64,000 bases of DNA from Bacteroidales bacterium (GTDB lineage Bacteria; Bacteroidota; Bacteroidia; Bacteroidales; UBA3824). Where the stretch lies: contig JAEERW010000005.1 of NCBI GenBank assembly GCA_016286055.1, positions 62,001-126,000 of the forward strand, in the 5' to 3' direction. A program made the translations under genes and the position numbers. The notes beneath the pieces are model-generated. The model saw only the letters and a program-made list of their open reading frames with translations. It did no database searches and had not been told where the DNA came from. How positions within the stretch are numbered: the stretch's first letter is position 1; each line of letters opens with the position of its first letter. This document shows positions 19,798 through 30,126 of this stretch, piece after piece.

Positions 19798-21273
19798 ATG
19801 AAAAACATCATTAGTGCGGCTTTGATAATAGTTTTTTGCAGTATAGCCGCATGCACAGAGCAAAAAACGGAACGATACAAACAGTTAGAGGCCGTAGACT
19901 CTCTATCGAGGCAAAACCAAAATGATTCAGCAAAATATTTGCTCGACTCTACGGGAGCAATACAAACCATAGAAAGCGAAAAGGCTCTATATAACATACT
20001 ATCTGTCAGATTATATGGAACACAAAAATACCCCAAAATATTAGATTCTCTACTAAATTATTCCGAACAATATTTCAAGTCGATAAACGACTCATCGCAC
20101 CTTGCCGAGGTATATATGTACAAAGGAGATGGTTGTTACTTATTCAAAAACAAATACGATAGTTGTGCATATTACATTAACCAAGGAAAACAATTAGCAG
20201 ACCAAGAAGAGCCTGACCATTATCTTCTTTCTCAACTTTATTGGTATCAAGTTTTATTAGATCATGTATCGGGCGAGTTTCATCAAATGATACAGGATGC
20301 GGAAATGCAATCATACCATGCTGAAAAATCCGGCAACAAACGTCAATCAGCATACGCTGCTCTTAATACTGTTACCTCTCATAAATATGCCAACGAAACC
20401 GAAAATATAGATTTGTATATTCAAGCGGCACTTAATTGGTCGAATTATCTCAAACCACAAGATAAGGTGTACATATACAACGTTTATGGAAATATGTACA
20501 TTGACAATAAACCAGAAACAGCAAAAGAAATCTTTGATAAGGCATTAACAATACAACCCGATTCAAAATTAACTAAAGAAAACCTCGCACGCCTATACGT
20601 AAAACAAGGTAACATAAAACAAGCGGAATTGCTCTGCTACGAATGTTCTAACCTAATCTGGTCGGATGATAAGATAGACATTTGGACCATACTCGCCGAT
20701 TGTAAAATTGCATCTAATAATCTTACTGAAGCAATCAAAATACAAAAAAATATAATATCCGAAAAAGATTCCATTATAAAGCGTATTAATAATCATAAAC
20801 CAAAAAAAGCAATACTATCTTCTACCCCAAATGAAACCAAAGAAACAAAAGAAACAAATAATACACTGATAATGAGGGTATTGATATGTGTATTTGCAAT
20901 TTCAACGATATTTTTTGCAGTTTTGTTCATTATTCAAAAACAAAAGACAAAGGCTTTGGAATCAAAAGTTCACGACAATAATCCTCATCCTCAAGAAAAG
21001 ACCTTTATAGAAATATTGGCAGGTAAAGAGAATATGTCGCAATGGAACAAAAAAATGCAATTAGATTTTATTGATTATTGTCGAGATTTACATCCGGAGA
21101 TATTAAACCAAATAGAAACAGAATATCAACCTTTAACGCCAACGTTAATGATATTTCAAATTCTCTCAAAACTCAAAGATCCAAAAGAAATTCAAAATAT
21201 TATGGGCATCACCGAATCAAGTTATTACAGCAATATTTCGCGTATTAAAACGAAAAAGATAACTCTGGAATAA
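19798..21273 (+). CDS. TPR-containing membrane-anchored transcriptional regulator-like protein
   Basis: N-terminal lipobox-like AAC; TPR-like repeats; TM LIMRVLICVFAISTIFFAVLFII; cytoplasmic C-terminus with HTH-like LKDPKEIQNIMGITESSYYSNISRIKTK. Confidence 0.75.
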   Translation: MKNIISAALIIVFCSIAACTEQKTERYKQLEAVDSLSRQNQNDSAKYLLDSTGAIQTIESEKALYNILSVRLYGTQKYPKILDSLLNYSEQYFKSINDSSHLAEVYMYKGDGCYLFKNKYDSCAYYINQGKQLADQEEPDHYLLSQLYWYQVLLDHVSGEFHQMIQDAEMQSYHAEKSGNKRQSAYAALNTVTSHKYANETENIDLYIQAALNWSNYLKPQDKVYIYNVYGNMYIDNKPETAKEIFDKALTIQPDSKLTKENLARLYVKQGNIKQAELLCYECSNLIWSDDKIDIWTILADCKIASNNLTEAIKIQKNIISEKDSIIKRINNHKPKKAILSSTPNETKETKETNNTLIMRVLICVFAISTIFFAVLFIIQKQKTKALESKVHDNNPHPQEKTFIEILAGKENMSQWNKKMQLDFIDYCRDLHPEILNQIETEYQPLTPTLMIFQILSKLKDPKEIQNIMGITESSYYSNISRIKTKKITLE

Positions 21274-21278
21274 TGCCC

Positions 21279-21992
21279 CTACATCACCCACATTTTTATC
21301 CCCACCAATATCCCCAAATGCACAGGATAAAAAAGATAATAAAACCATTTGGGCAGTTGTTTGCCGCGCTCGCCGTTGTAGGCAAGGATAAAAATGAGGG
21401 ATATTAATCCAAAACCCTCTACTACACTATAAATCATAGCCTTAATCGGGGTGAACGATTCCACCACAATTTTAAACAATGGCAATGCCACAAGCGTGGC
21501 AGCCGTGGCAGCACAAAACACAGCGGTTTTATTACCTCTAAACTGATAAAAACACGCCACAAGTGCATAACCATAAAAATTGTATTCAAAACCCACCAAA
21601 TATCCTACTACGCCAAACAAAATAAGAATCAGCAACTTATAAAGATACTCAAAGGGCTTATTTTTACAAAGGTCAAACAATGCGAGCATCATCACCGACG
21701 ATGAAAGCACAAAGAAAACGTTTAAATCCTCTAAATTAAGCCACACGCCGTATTTTGCATACGAGAATGGAATTATACTCAGCAACGCCAGCAAAAGCAA
21801 TCTAATGGCATATTTTGGGCGGTTGTGAGTATGTACCGCACCTTCTGCCAAAAGAAAACAAAAAATTATAAAACTCAACCTGCCGATAATGCGCAACCAA
21901 AAAACATCAGGAAACAAAACCACTCCAATATGGTCTATAACCATAGTAAAAAGAGCAAAATGTTTTAGAAAAGCCCCTGAAATTGTTGTCAT
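21279..21992 (-). CDS. TraX family membrane protein
   Basis: GAFLKHFALFTMVIDHIGVVLFPDVFWLRIIGRLSFIIFCFLLAEG motif typical of TraX. Confidence 0.85.
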   Translation of the reverse strand: MTTISGAFLKHFALFTMVIDHIGVVLFPDVFWLRIIGRLSFIIFCFLLAEGAVHTHNRPKYAIRLLLLALLSIIPFSYAKYGVWLNLEDLNVFFVLSSSVMMLALFDLCKNKPFEYLYKLLILILFGVVGYLVGFEYNFYGYALVACFYQFRGNKTAVFCAATAATLVALPLFKIVVESFTPIKAMIYSVVEGFGLISLIFILAYNGERGKQLPKWFYYLFYPVHLGILVGIKMWVM

Positions 21993-21997
21993 CTTGA

Positions 21998-23797
21998 TTA
22001 ATTAAGTTTAATATCTACCACCATTAATTGCAATGATACATTACCTCGAAATTCATTTTTTTGAACGGTGTAGCAAATGTCAAATTTTTCGCCATTGTGT
22101 ATGCGGTTGTAATAGTCTGCCATGCCAAAGGCTATACCCACAAGGCAAACTCCAGTGCTGTCCATAACCTCCAATCTAAGATGTTCGAGGTTTTTGCCAA
22201 CCTTGCGCGTACCGCCGCAATCTACCACATTTTTTGTGGCAAAAATTGGTTCGGTGTTTTCAGGACCAAATGGTTCAAATTGTTGCAAACGGTCGTAAAA
22301 TTTTGTATTTATAACAGAAAAATCGATGTATTGCTCAATCAAAACCTTCGGAGTTTTCTGCGAAGTTTGGATATGATTTTTTACATATTCGAGAAATGCA
22401 GTTTTAAAATTATGATAGTTTTCAAATTTAAGGTTCAATCCTGCGGCAAACTTGTGACCTCCAAAACCTGTTAAATAATTACGACAACTATCGATAGCGT
22501 CGTAAAGGTTGAAATCTGAAACCGAACGCGCCGATCCAGTGAGGGTGTCGCCAATTTTAGAGAACACGATTGTAGGGCGGTAGTAAGATTCGGTAAGTCG
22601 CGACGCCACAATGCCCACCACACCTTTGTGCCAATTGTCGCCGTACACCACTGTGGCAGCGTTAGTATCGTTGCCGGGTTCGTTGCGGAGAGTTTCGAGG
22701 GCGGTTTCGGTAATGTCGCGGTCAAGATCTTTGCGCTCGTTGTTGTAGTCGGAAATCATTTTGGCAAACTCTGCCGCCTCGTCCTCATCTTCGGTGATGA
22801 GCAATCGCACAGCCTGACTGCCTTTGTCGATACGTCCGCAGGCATTGATTCGCGGACCAATTATAAACACCGAATCGTACATCGAAACGTGCTTCTCGGC
22901 AAGTCCCGCCTCTTTTTTGATGGCTTGGAAACAGGTCAGGGGCTGCAATGATAGATTTTGGTCGTTGTAAGAGAACTCCTCGCCATTTAGTTTTTTTAAT
23001 CCGAAATATGCCAAAATACGGTTTTCGTCTACAATTGGCACAATGTCGGAACCGATGCTCACTGCTGTTAAATCAATGTAGTTTAGCAAGTTGACAAACG
23101 GGATATTCCGCCTAATGCACAAAGCCTGCATATATTTAAACCCCACACCGCAGCCCGAAAGTTCGTTGAAAGGATAAGTATTGTCGTTGCGTTTGGCATC
23201 AAGCACAGCCACTGCATTTGGCAATTCTGCACCGGGCGTATGATGGTCGCAGACAATAAAGTCGATACCCAAACTATTTGAATAGTCAACACGAGGGTTG
23301 TCTTTGATACCGCAGTCGAGGGCAATAATGAGCGAACAGCCAGTTTGCGCGGCGTAGTCCACACCTTGCATCGACACACCATAACCCTCTGTATATCTGT
23401 CGGGTATATAATAATCAATATTTTGTGTGCAGTATTTTTTCAAAAAAGAGTAAACAAGCGCCACCGAGGTTGTGCCGTCAACATCGTAGTCGCCATAGAT
23501 AAGGATTTTTTCACCCTTGTCGATAGCAAGCGAAAGACGGTCCACAGCCTTATCCATATCGCGGAAAAGAAACGGGTCGTGAAGTTCGGAGAGCGAAGGA
23601 CGGAGAAACGAGCGGATTTTTTGCAACTCGGTATCACAAGTTTCGGGATTTTGCAGCAAATCAAAATCAACACCAACCCTCTGAGCCAACATTCTCGTAA
23701 GCGGAATGTCGCAAAAGTTGTTGAGTTTTGAATGTAGAAATGCTATCTGGCTGTCGGTAAAATTGCCGCCGCTATTCAGTTCCCAAAGTTTGTTCAT
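21998..23797 (-). CDS. recJ: single-stranded-DNA-specific exonuclease RecJ
   Basis: KILIYGDYDVDGTTSVAL, ALDCGIKD, VCDHHTPG, GPRINACGRI and SARSVSDFNLYDAI motifs; start re-assigned to ATG at 23797. Confidence 0.95.
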   Translation of the reverse strand: MNKLWELNSGGNFTDSQIAFLHSKLNNFCDIPLTRMLAQRVGVDFDLLQNPETCDTELQKIRSFLRPSLSELHDPFLFRDMDKAVDRLSLAIDKGEKILIYGDYDVDGTTSVALVYSFLKKYCTQNIDYYIPDRYTEGYGVSMQGVDYAAQTGCSLIIALDCGIKDNPRVDYSNSLGIDFIVCDHHTPGAELPNAVAVLDAKRNDNTYPFNELSGCGVGFKYMQALCIRRNIPFVNLLNYIDLTAVSIGSDIVPIVDENRILAYFGLKKLNGEEFSYNDQNLSLQPLTCFQAIKKEAGLAEKHVSMYDSVFIIGPRINACGRIDKGSQAVRLLITEDEDEAAEFAKMISDYNNERKDLDRDITETALETLRNEPGNDTNAATVVYGDNWHKGVVGIVASRLTESYYRPTIVFSKIGDTLTGSARSVSDFNLYDAIDSCRNYLTGFGGHKFAAGLNLKFENYHNFKTAFLEYVKNHIQTSQKTPKVLIEQYIDFSVINTKFYDRLQQFEPFGPENTEPIFATKNVVDCGGTRKVGKNLEHLRLEVMDSTGVCLVGIAFGMADYYNRIHNGEKFDICYTVQKNEFRGNVSLQLMVVDIKLN

Positions 23798-26072
23798 CGT
23801 CCTGTAGTTTATCTTTTTTGAAGTATTTAGAGTAAATGTACGACACAAGTAAGAATGTAACACCCACAGCCACAAACACTACGGCTTTGACCCATAATTC
23901 AGAGTTCCAAATGTCGTAGAAAAACAGTTTTAAAACAGTAGCACCCGAAAGCACGAAACCACAAATTCGGAGATGCTTTAATTCGAGTTTGAAACCAATT
24001 ATAAACAATGCCAGCGATGCCAGACCGAACCAGACGCTCAGCCAAATGCCATAAGAATTAATAGCTTCGGTGCGAGAAAGAAGATTTATAATTTCAGAAC
24101 CAACCACCCATACAACTGTGATTGACACGGAAATGTCGGTAAGTATATCAAAATTTTTAAAAGAGGACTTGTTTCGTTGTTTGATAGCAAAAACCAAAAA
24201 ACCAACTACCACTGCCAACGACACATAACGCCATACAGGATAAGGAGTTTCTAAATGTAAAGTGCGTATCTCGGAGAGGGCAGGCAACAAGGATATACAA
24301 ATCAAAGCCAAACATAAAATCATCAGCACAAATCCTATACTTCTGACGTAAGCGTATGATGTAAAGAATTTAGGCAAAACAATGGCCGCAACCACAAGAA
24401 CGCCGAGCCAGATCACAAGCATTATAGTTTTAAGATTGGATTGTACATAGTCGAAATGCCAGTTGTCGATATAATTCCAATAAATACCAATTTCGTGAGC
24501 CAATGAAAAATATACTGCCATCACAAGCAATATGCTCACCGAAATCTGTTGAGATTTAACAGTTAAATATCTTAACATAAAAGCCAAAACAGCAATATAG
24601 AATAATTTGGTTATAAATCCTGTGTTAAGGAAAATGAGAAAACCTTCGGGCAGAGCGTAGTTGTAGTCAGTCAAGGGTAAAAAGAGGAACACCACTGCAA
24701 ACGATAGGTATATCATCACCAATGAGAACCGTTTAAAATAATCATGGCGCAAAAACCAATAAATCAAAGCCGAAACCATTATTTCTATGGCGTACACCAG
24801 CGGGAACCACTGCGAATATTCAGGTATGAAATTTATAATCAACGCCAAATTGGCTAATATCAAAGCGTAAGTAAAAGGTGTGGTAAACAACGATTTTGAT
24901 TCGGACAAAAATCTCTGAAACAGAAACGCTGTAATACTCAATGCCACAGCCATTAAAAGAAAGACGCACGAAATATTGTGCCGATTGTGCAATTCCACAG
25001 AAACACAAACGGCAAACACTATGAAGTTTAAAGAGCTTATAAACAAAAACCTAGAATTAAAATTAGGTTTTGCCCTCATCAATATAACAGAGCCAGCATA
25101 AAACACAGCACTTAAAAGTGCAAAAAACAATACATTAACCCAATGCGACAAGTCTGCACCGTCGAAAAACTTTACTAGACAAACAAATCCTGTGACGCAA
25201 AACGAAGTAGCATAAGGCGACGACCATTTTTTTATTCTATAAACAAAGCATAGAGCCACATTCACCAACGTCACAAAAATCATCCAAAAGTATGTTCTAT
25301 TGACGTGGGAATCAAACGAATAGCCAGCACAAAACGGAGAAATATAAAAACCTATTAGTGCGTAAGAAAACAGAAATTTGTTGTTTTTGATAAAGGCAAA
25401 AGCGAGCAAGGCAGAAGAAATTGTCCAAGCAATAGCAAGAGTTACAGGCGAAGTAAATAGGTCAAAATATCCATAAGCCAAACTTGTGATAGCAAAGCCC
25501 AGCGTTGCGCCACCAAATAAAAGGGTATCTTTCAGTACTTTGCGTTTAGCATGAATTTTAATGGCACTGCCCACCATAAGAGCAGATGTCAAATAACCTA
25601 GTACAACTCGTCCTACAGAACCTATTAAATCTCTATCCAACAATATTTTAATACAGATAATCAAACCCAAAACAGCAATAAAAATACCTACAATAGCCAT
25701 CCATTTAACACCAAGATTGCGCTCAGTGTCGATAGGTTCGGCAGGTTTTGTTTTTGCAACTGAAGGTATTTCTTTTTGGGGTAATGGTTGCTCTTTTACA
25801 AGCGATTGTGGCGGCACGGGAGAAACTGGTTCTACAAACGGCGGAGGTGCAATTTCAGTTGCTTCTGTTGATGTAAACGCATCGAGTTTATCTTCAACAC
25901 CTTGAGCTTCAAACGCGGGAGGAGAATACAGTGTCTCGTTCCTATTTTGGGCTATCGACAAGTTTATCTGAGCACGCAACTCTGCAATCTCCTTATCGAG
26001 TTTTTCGCGTTGACTCATAAGGGCAAAAAGGCGTTGCACCATTTGATGTTGATCTACATTCTCCATAATCAA
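23772..26072 (-). CDS. DUF2339 family multi-pass membrane protein
   Basis: NLGVKWMAIVGIFIAVLGLIICIKILLDRDLIG...DTLLFGGATLGFAITSLAYG; many TMs; N-terminal coiled coil. Confidence 0.85.
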   Translation of the reverse strand: MIMENVDQHQMVQRLFALMSQREKLDKEIAELRAQINLSIAQNRNETLYSPPAFEAQGVEDKLDAFTSTEATEIAPPPFVEPVSPVPPQSLVKEQPLPQKEIPSVAKTKPAEPIDTERNLGVKWMAIVGIFIAVLGLIICIKILLDRDLIGSVGRVVLGYLTSALMVGSAIKIHAKRKVLKDTLLFGGATLGFAITSLAYGYFDLFTSPVTLAIAWTISSALLAFAFIKNNKFLFSYALIGFYISPFCAGYSFDSHVNRTYFWMIFVTLVNVALCFVYRIKKWSSPYATSFCVTGFVCLVKFFDGADLSHWVNVLFFALLSAVFYAGSVILMRAKPNFNSRFLFISSLNFIVFAVCVSVELHNRHNISCVFLLMAVALSITAFLFQRFLSESKSLFTTPFTYALILANLALIINFIPEYSQWFPLVYAIEIMVSALIYWFLRHDYFKRFSLVMIYLSFAVVFLFLPLTDYNYALPEGFLIFLNTGFITKLFYIAVLAFMLRYLTVKSQQISVSILLVMAVYFSLAHEIGIYWNYIDNWHFDYVQSNLKTIMLVIWLGVLVVAAIVLPKFFTSYAYVRSIGFVLMILCLALICISLLPALSEIRTLHLETPYPVWRYVSLAVVVGFLVFAIKQRNKSSFKNFDILTDISVSITVVWVVGSEIINLLSRTEAINSYGIWLSVWFGLASLALFIIGFKLELKHLRICGFVLSGATVLKLFFYDIWNSELWVKAVVFVAVGVTFLLVSYIYSKYFKKDKLQDDEQTLGTE

Positions 26073-26076
26073 TAAA

Positions 26077-28554
26077 TTAAGGTGTTACAATATCATCGTG
26101 TTTTTCTTCTTCTAACTTGCCTTGTTGGTCCGACTGATTGTGATTTTTGAAATATTTGGAATAAATATATGAAATAAGCAAGAACACCAATCCGATAGCC
26201 ACAAACACTGCAGCTTTTACAATTAGTTCTGAGTTCCAAATATCCACAAAGAATAATTTCAACACAGTGATACCCGCCATCACAAATCCCAATACACGCA
26301 AATGCTTGATTTTGTATTTTAAACCAAGAACAAACAATAGCAACGAAGAAACTGTAAACCAAAGTGTTACAAAAGCACGGTATTGTTTGATGTTGAAGTC
26401 GTAAAGTTGGAAAAGATTATGAATTTCGGCAGCAACTATCCAGATAATTGCACCTGAGGCTATTATATCCGAAAAAGTGTCAAAATAATCAATCAATTTA
26501 GAATTGCGGAATTTAATTATGAAGAAAATCACCAACGCCGCCACAGCCAACGAGCCGTATCGCCACAAATGATATGTGCCAGGGACAGGGTCAAAACAGC
26601 CTCGCAACATATTCAGATGATATATTCCCGACACACAGAAATAGATTATCGAAATAAGCAACGAAGCCTTGCCAAGTATTATAAAATCTTTTGTCCAACT
26701 AAGACGCTTGGGAAGATTTGACAATATCAACGAAAAACCAAAGCATCCAAACAACATAATGCTCAAACTTGAAACACATTCGAGAGCGTTGCCCGAATAA
26801 TAGACATTTACGTAATGCCAATAGTTGTAATCCTCTGATACAAAGGAAACAAACATACATGCCACCACCACAAAAGATGTAAATGGTTTTCGAGGAATGA
26901 TTTTTACAATATAAAGATAAACCATCACACAGATAAACACCAATTGACCCAAGAAAAAGGGATTAAATATGAAAGTGTACTTTCCGTAGTGTTGATATGA
27001 GATAATATTATATAAAGGAATGATAATAAAAATCATCACAACACCAATGTAGGTAAGAGTTGCTGCAAACGATTTATAACCTTTTCCATATAAACAACGG
27101 TAAAGGAAAACAAATGCGAGAATATCTATAGAGAACAAGAATGGTAACCAGTGTACATGCGGTTTCACAAAATCATAAACGAAAAACGACACATTCAACA
27201 ACAGAAGTCCCACGAAATAAGGAACGGTAAAAAACGCTTTTACCTCTGTCTTATATATCCTAAACAATACTCCCGTAAGTGCCAGAGCTACCGACGTTGC
27301 CACAAAGATTGGAGCTATGAGGTGTCGGTTTTCAAACTTAAGCACTACCATCAAAAGAAAGACTAATATGCTGATGATAGAGAAAAATCCAAAATACTCG
27401 CTGGAACTATTTTTAAAACTCTCGCTTTTATTATTCAAACTCAGAATCACTATTCCGGCATAAAACAAAACCAACAACAATGCAAAATATCCTAAATATA
27501 TGTATAGCGAATAATCAACACCATATTTTATTATAAACAATTCATTTGACACAGTAATAATAAATGATAAAATGTATGTCGAAACCCAGGTCTTTACTTT
27601 GTAAAGATACAAGTGCAGAATGTTGATGACAACTGTAAACGGCATCCAAAAACACTGATTAGAACTTCTGTACCAAGGTATTCCCGAACACAATGGCGCT
27701 AATACCAAGCCCAGGAAGGCATAATTGTACATTATCCATTTATTTTTCACAAACGAGAAGTAAGACAATCCCAACGAAATAGCCAAGGTAATAACCAACG
27801 CAGCATACGATGGTATCATATCGTAGAATCCATACGCCACACTCGTAACCGCATAGCCAAGTGTTGAGCCTCCGATTATAAGCGTATCTTTCAGTACTTT
27901 ATGTTGTTCAGAAACTTTAAAGGAGAAGAATGTCATAACTGCTGCCGCTACATAACCCATCGATACAATTGCCACTGGTCCGAGCAAGCCTTTGTCTAAC
28001 ATATATTTGATACACAAGGCAAGACCCAACACAGCGATAAAGATACCAGAAATAGCCATCCACCTGATACCAATATTCTTTTCGGCATTGGTTGCTGCCT
28101 CGGCTTGCGACTTGGCAGGTGATTTTTTGATTTTTTCTACAGGTTTGGGTTCGGCTGGTTCGGGTTGCGGCTCGGTTACTTCTAACTGCGGCTCGGTTAC
28201 TTGAGGTTGAGATTCCACAATTTCGGGCTGCGGCTCGGTTACTTCGGGCTGCGGCTCTGATATTTCAAACGTAGGTGGAACAGACATTTCTGGTTGCGAA
28301 ACAGGTTCTGAAGGCTGAGAAACAGGTTCTGTTTGCTCTGGAACAACTTCAGACACCGTGGCAACAACTTTCTTTTGCGGTTCTGCTACAGAAATAGGTT
28401 GAGTTGACGTGGCAGAAACATTATTATGCTGCATAGCAATAAGAACATTGACAGCTCTTCGCATAGCTTCAACGTTATTATTGATCTTTTCGCACATACT
28501 CATAAGAGCCTTTATGCTCTCTGCGTTCAATTTATCATTGTCAACTTTTTCCAT
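26077..28554 (-). CDS. DUF2339 family multi-pass membrane protein (paralogue of downstream gene)
   Basis: NIGIRWMAISGIFIAVLGLALCIKYMLDKGLLG...DTLIIGGSTLGYAVTSVAYG; Pro/Glu-rich linker before the TM region. Confidence 0.85.
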   Translation of the reverse strand: MEKVDNDKLNAESIKALMSMCEKINNNVEAMRRAVNVLIAMQHNNVSATSTQPISVAEPQKKVVATVSEVVPEQTEPVSQPSEPVSQPEMSVPPTFEISEPQPEVTEPQPEIVESQPQVTEPQLEVTEPQPEPAEPKPVEKIKKSPAKSQAEAATNAEKNIGIRWMAISGIFIAVLGLALCIKYMLDKGLLGPVAIVSMGYVAAAVMTFFSFKVSEQHKVLKDTLIIGGSTLGYAVTSVAYGFYDMIPSYAALVITLAISLGLSYFSFVKNKWIMYNYAFLGLVLAPLCSGIPWYRSSNQCFWMPFTVVINILHLYLYKVKTWVSTYILSFIITVSNELFIIKYGVDYSLYIYLGYFALLLVLFYAGIVILSLNNKSESFKNSSSEYFGFFSIISILVFLLMVVLKFENRHLIAPIFVATSVALALTGVLFRIYKTEVKAFFTVPYFVGLLLLNVSFFVYDFVKPHVHWLPFLFSIDILAFVFLYRCLYGKGYKSFAATLTYIGVVMIFIIIPLYNIISYQHYGKYTFIFNPFFLGQLVFICVMVYLYIVKIIPRKPFTSFVVVACMFVSFVSEDYNYWHYVNVYYSGNALECVSSLSIMLFGCFGFSLILSNLPKRLSWTKDFIILGKASLLISIIYFCVSGIYHLNMLRGCFDPVPGTYHLWRYGSLAVAALVIFFIIKFRNSKLIDYFDTFSDIIASGAIIWIVAAEIHNLFQLYDFNIKQYRAFVTLWFTVSSLLLFVLGLKYKIKHLRVLGFVMAGITVLKLFFVDIWNSELIVKAAVFVAIGLVFLLISYIYSKYFKNHNQSDQQGKLEEEKHDDIVTP
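28140..28345 (-). repeat. degenerate intragenic repeats encoding Pro/Glu linker (TEPQPEV/SEPVSQP units)
   Basis: Repeated GCGGCTCGGTTACTTC-type units; protein SEPVSQPEMS...EVTEPQPEIVESQPQVTEPQLEVTEPQPEPAEPKP. Confidence 0.75.
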
Positions 28555-28574
28555 AGCAACTCAATTAAACCATA

Positions 28575-30098
28575 CTACATTATTGAGATTTTAACAACGG
28601 GACGAGTACGGAATCGTCCAAGATTTTTGCCGTTGCGGGTAATCATCAAATCAATTTGAACACCATTTTGCCAAATATCTGAAACAGGTTCGGCAAGGTC
28701 GCCGGCACGCAATGTGCGCGAGCTCGAAAGCACTTTAAACTGATGATTACCAATATATACAAACTCTTGATGAGCTGCACCTTTGCCGGGCGCTGGGTCG
28801 AAGGTGTTTAACAATACCTTTTGATTTAGTGTCAAAGTTTGCAAATTCAAATTATCCACCGCACGGTAAGCTGGCATCGTTGGTGGTGGTGGCGGTGCAA
28901 CCGTCTTGGGTGGTGCGGGAGGCTGAGGTTTGTCCACATGCTGCACTCCCATTTGAAACATTGTGCTCTCCTCGTCTACCTCGGCGGGAGCAGGTTCTTC
29001 TTTAAACAATTCGCTAAGCACATAGCTTATATCATCAGTAAACTTCTCGATTTTGGTTTCGCCATAAGTAGCAAACTCTTTAAGCACAGTGCTGTTGTTG
29101 AGCGAGTTGCCCACCAAGAAAATCTTATCCAAATCTATAGTTTTGATTTTTTCCTTAGCGAGAAAATTATCGGAAAAGAATGCCGAAAACTGTCGGGAAT
29201 AAAGATACGACAATTTGTTGATTTCGTCGAGCGAGAGGCTCACCTTTATTTTGTTGCCTTGGTTAGCGGCAAACGATGTTTGAAGACTGATAACGGGCTT
29301 GGTCCAGGTGGCTAGCAACTCTACAATTTTTACAGCCTTGTCGTAGTGGCGTATATATTCGCGGTTGATAGCGGCTATATCATCACGGTCGATAATATTC
29401 TCTTGACGGTTAACATCGTCTACTATCTTCTTGGCTATCACTTTTATGCGTGGGTCAATGCCGTAGCCTTCAAACTTTTTGAATGCCAAACGCGACACAT
29501 TTGCACCATCAACATTGATTACCGACATATTCAAGTCCATACCGAGGGCTTCTAATACCGCAAATTTACGATTTTGACAATAGAGGCGGTGTTTAGCTTT
29601 GTAGTACTGCAAGAGCAGGGTATCAAATGTTTCAACCTTTACAAAGTTGAAACATTTTGATTTCCAATAATTCAAAAAGGCGGTTTGTGCTTTTGGTGTG
29701 ATATTCTCGCTAAACACTATGGCTGTGTCGATTACAGTAGCATCCGAAAACTGAAATTCCTCATATTTCGAAATTTCACGGGCGAAAAGCTCACGGATAT
29801 CGCGGATAATAGGATTGAAAAGCGCAATATAATCCTCGTCGAAACCACCGACAGATATTTTCTGTCCACCCTTATCGAGTGCCTGCATAAGGTCGCCGGC
29901 AAACAGGCTCTTGTTGTCGCGAAAATTGATTTTATAGTCAAAACCGTAGTCGATACTGCTGTCGGAGGGATTTATATAAAAATAGAATGGAAATTTTTTC
30001 TCGTCGTTGGTAAATAAGAGCGAAAACTTGTCTTTCAACGGCTGGATTGCCGCTGTAAGGTAGTCGTCGTTCACAAAAACCGCTAATGTCTTGTTCAT
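28575..30098 (-). CDS. hypothetical protein with possible Hsp70/actin-like (ASKHA) N-terminal domain, Pro-rich linker and C-terminal domain
   Basis: IFLVGNSLNNSTVLKEFATYGETKIEKFTDD resembles Hsp70 phosphate-2/adenosine motif region; PPAPPKTVAPPPPP linker. Confidence 0.6.
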   Translation of the reverse strand: MNKTLAVFVNDDYLTAAIQPLKDKFSLLFTNDEKKFPFYFYINPSDSSIDYGFDYKINFRDNKSLFAGDLMQALDKGGQKISVGGFDEDYIALFNPIIRDIRELFAREISKYEEFQFSDATVIDTAIVFSENITPKAQTAFLNYWKSKCFNFVKVETFDTLLLQYYKAKHRLYCQNRKFAVLEALGMDLNMSVINVDGANVSRLAFKKFEGYGIDPRIKVIAKKIVDDVNRQENIIDRDDIAAINREYIRHYDKAVKIVELLATWTKPVISLQTSFAANQGNKIKVSLSLDEINKLSYLYSRQFSAFFSDNFLAKEKIKTIDLDKIFLVGNSLNNSTVLKEFATYGETKIEKFTDDISYVLSELFKEEPAPAEVDEESTMFQMGVQHVDKPQPPAPPKTVAPPPPPTMPAYRAVDNLNLQTLTLNQKVLLNTFDPAPGKGAAHQEFVYIGNHQFKVLSSSRTLRAGDLAEPVSDIWQNGVQIDLMITRNGKNLGRFRTRPVVKISIM

Positions 30099-30126
30099 TT
30101 TTGTTACTATATAATAAGGTGTGTGT

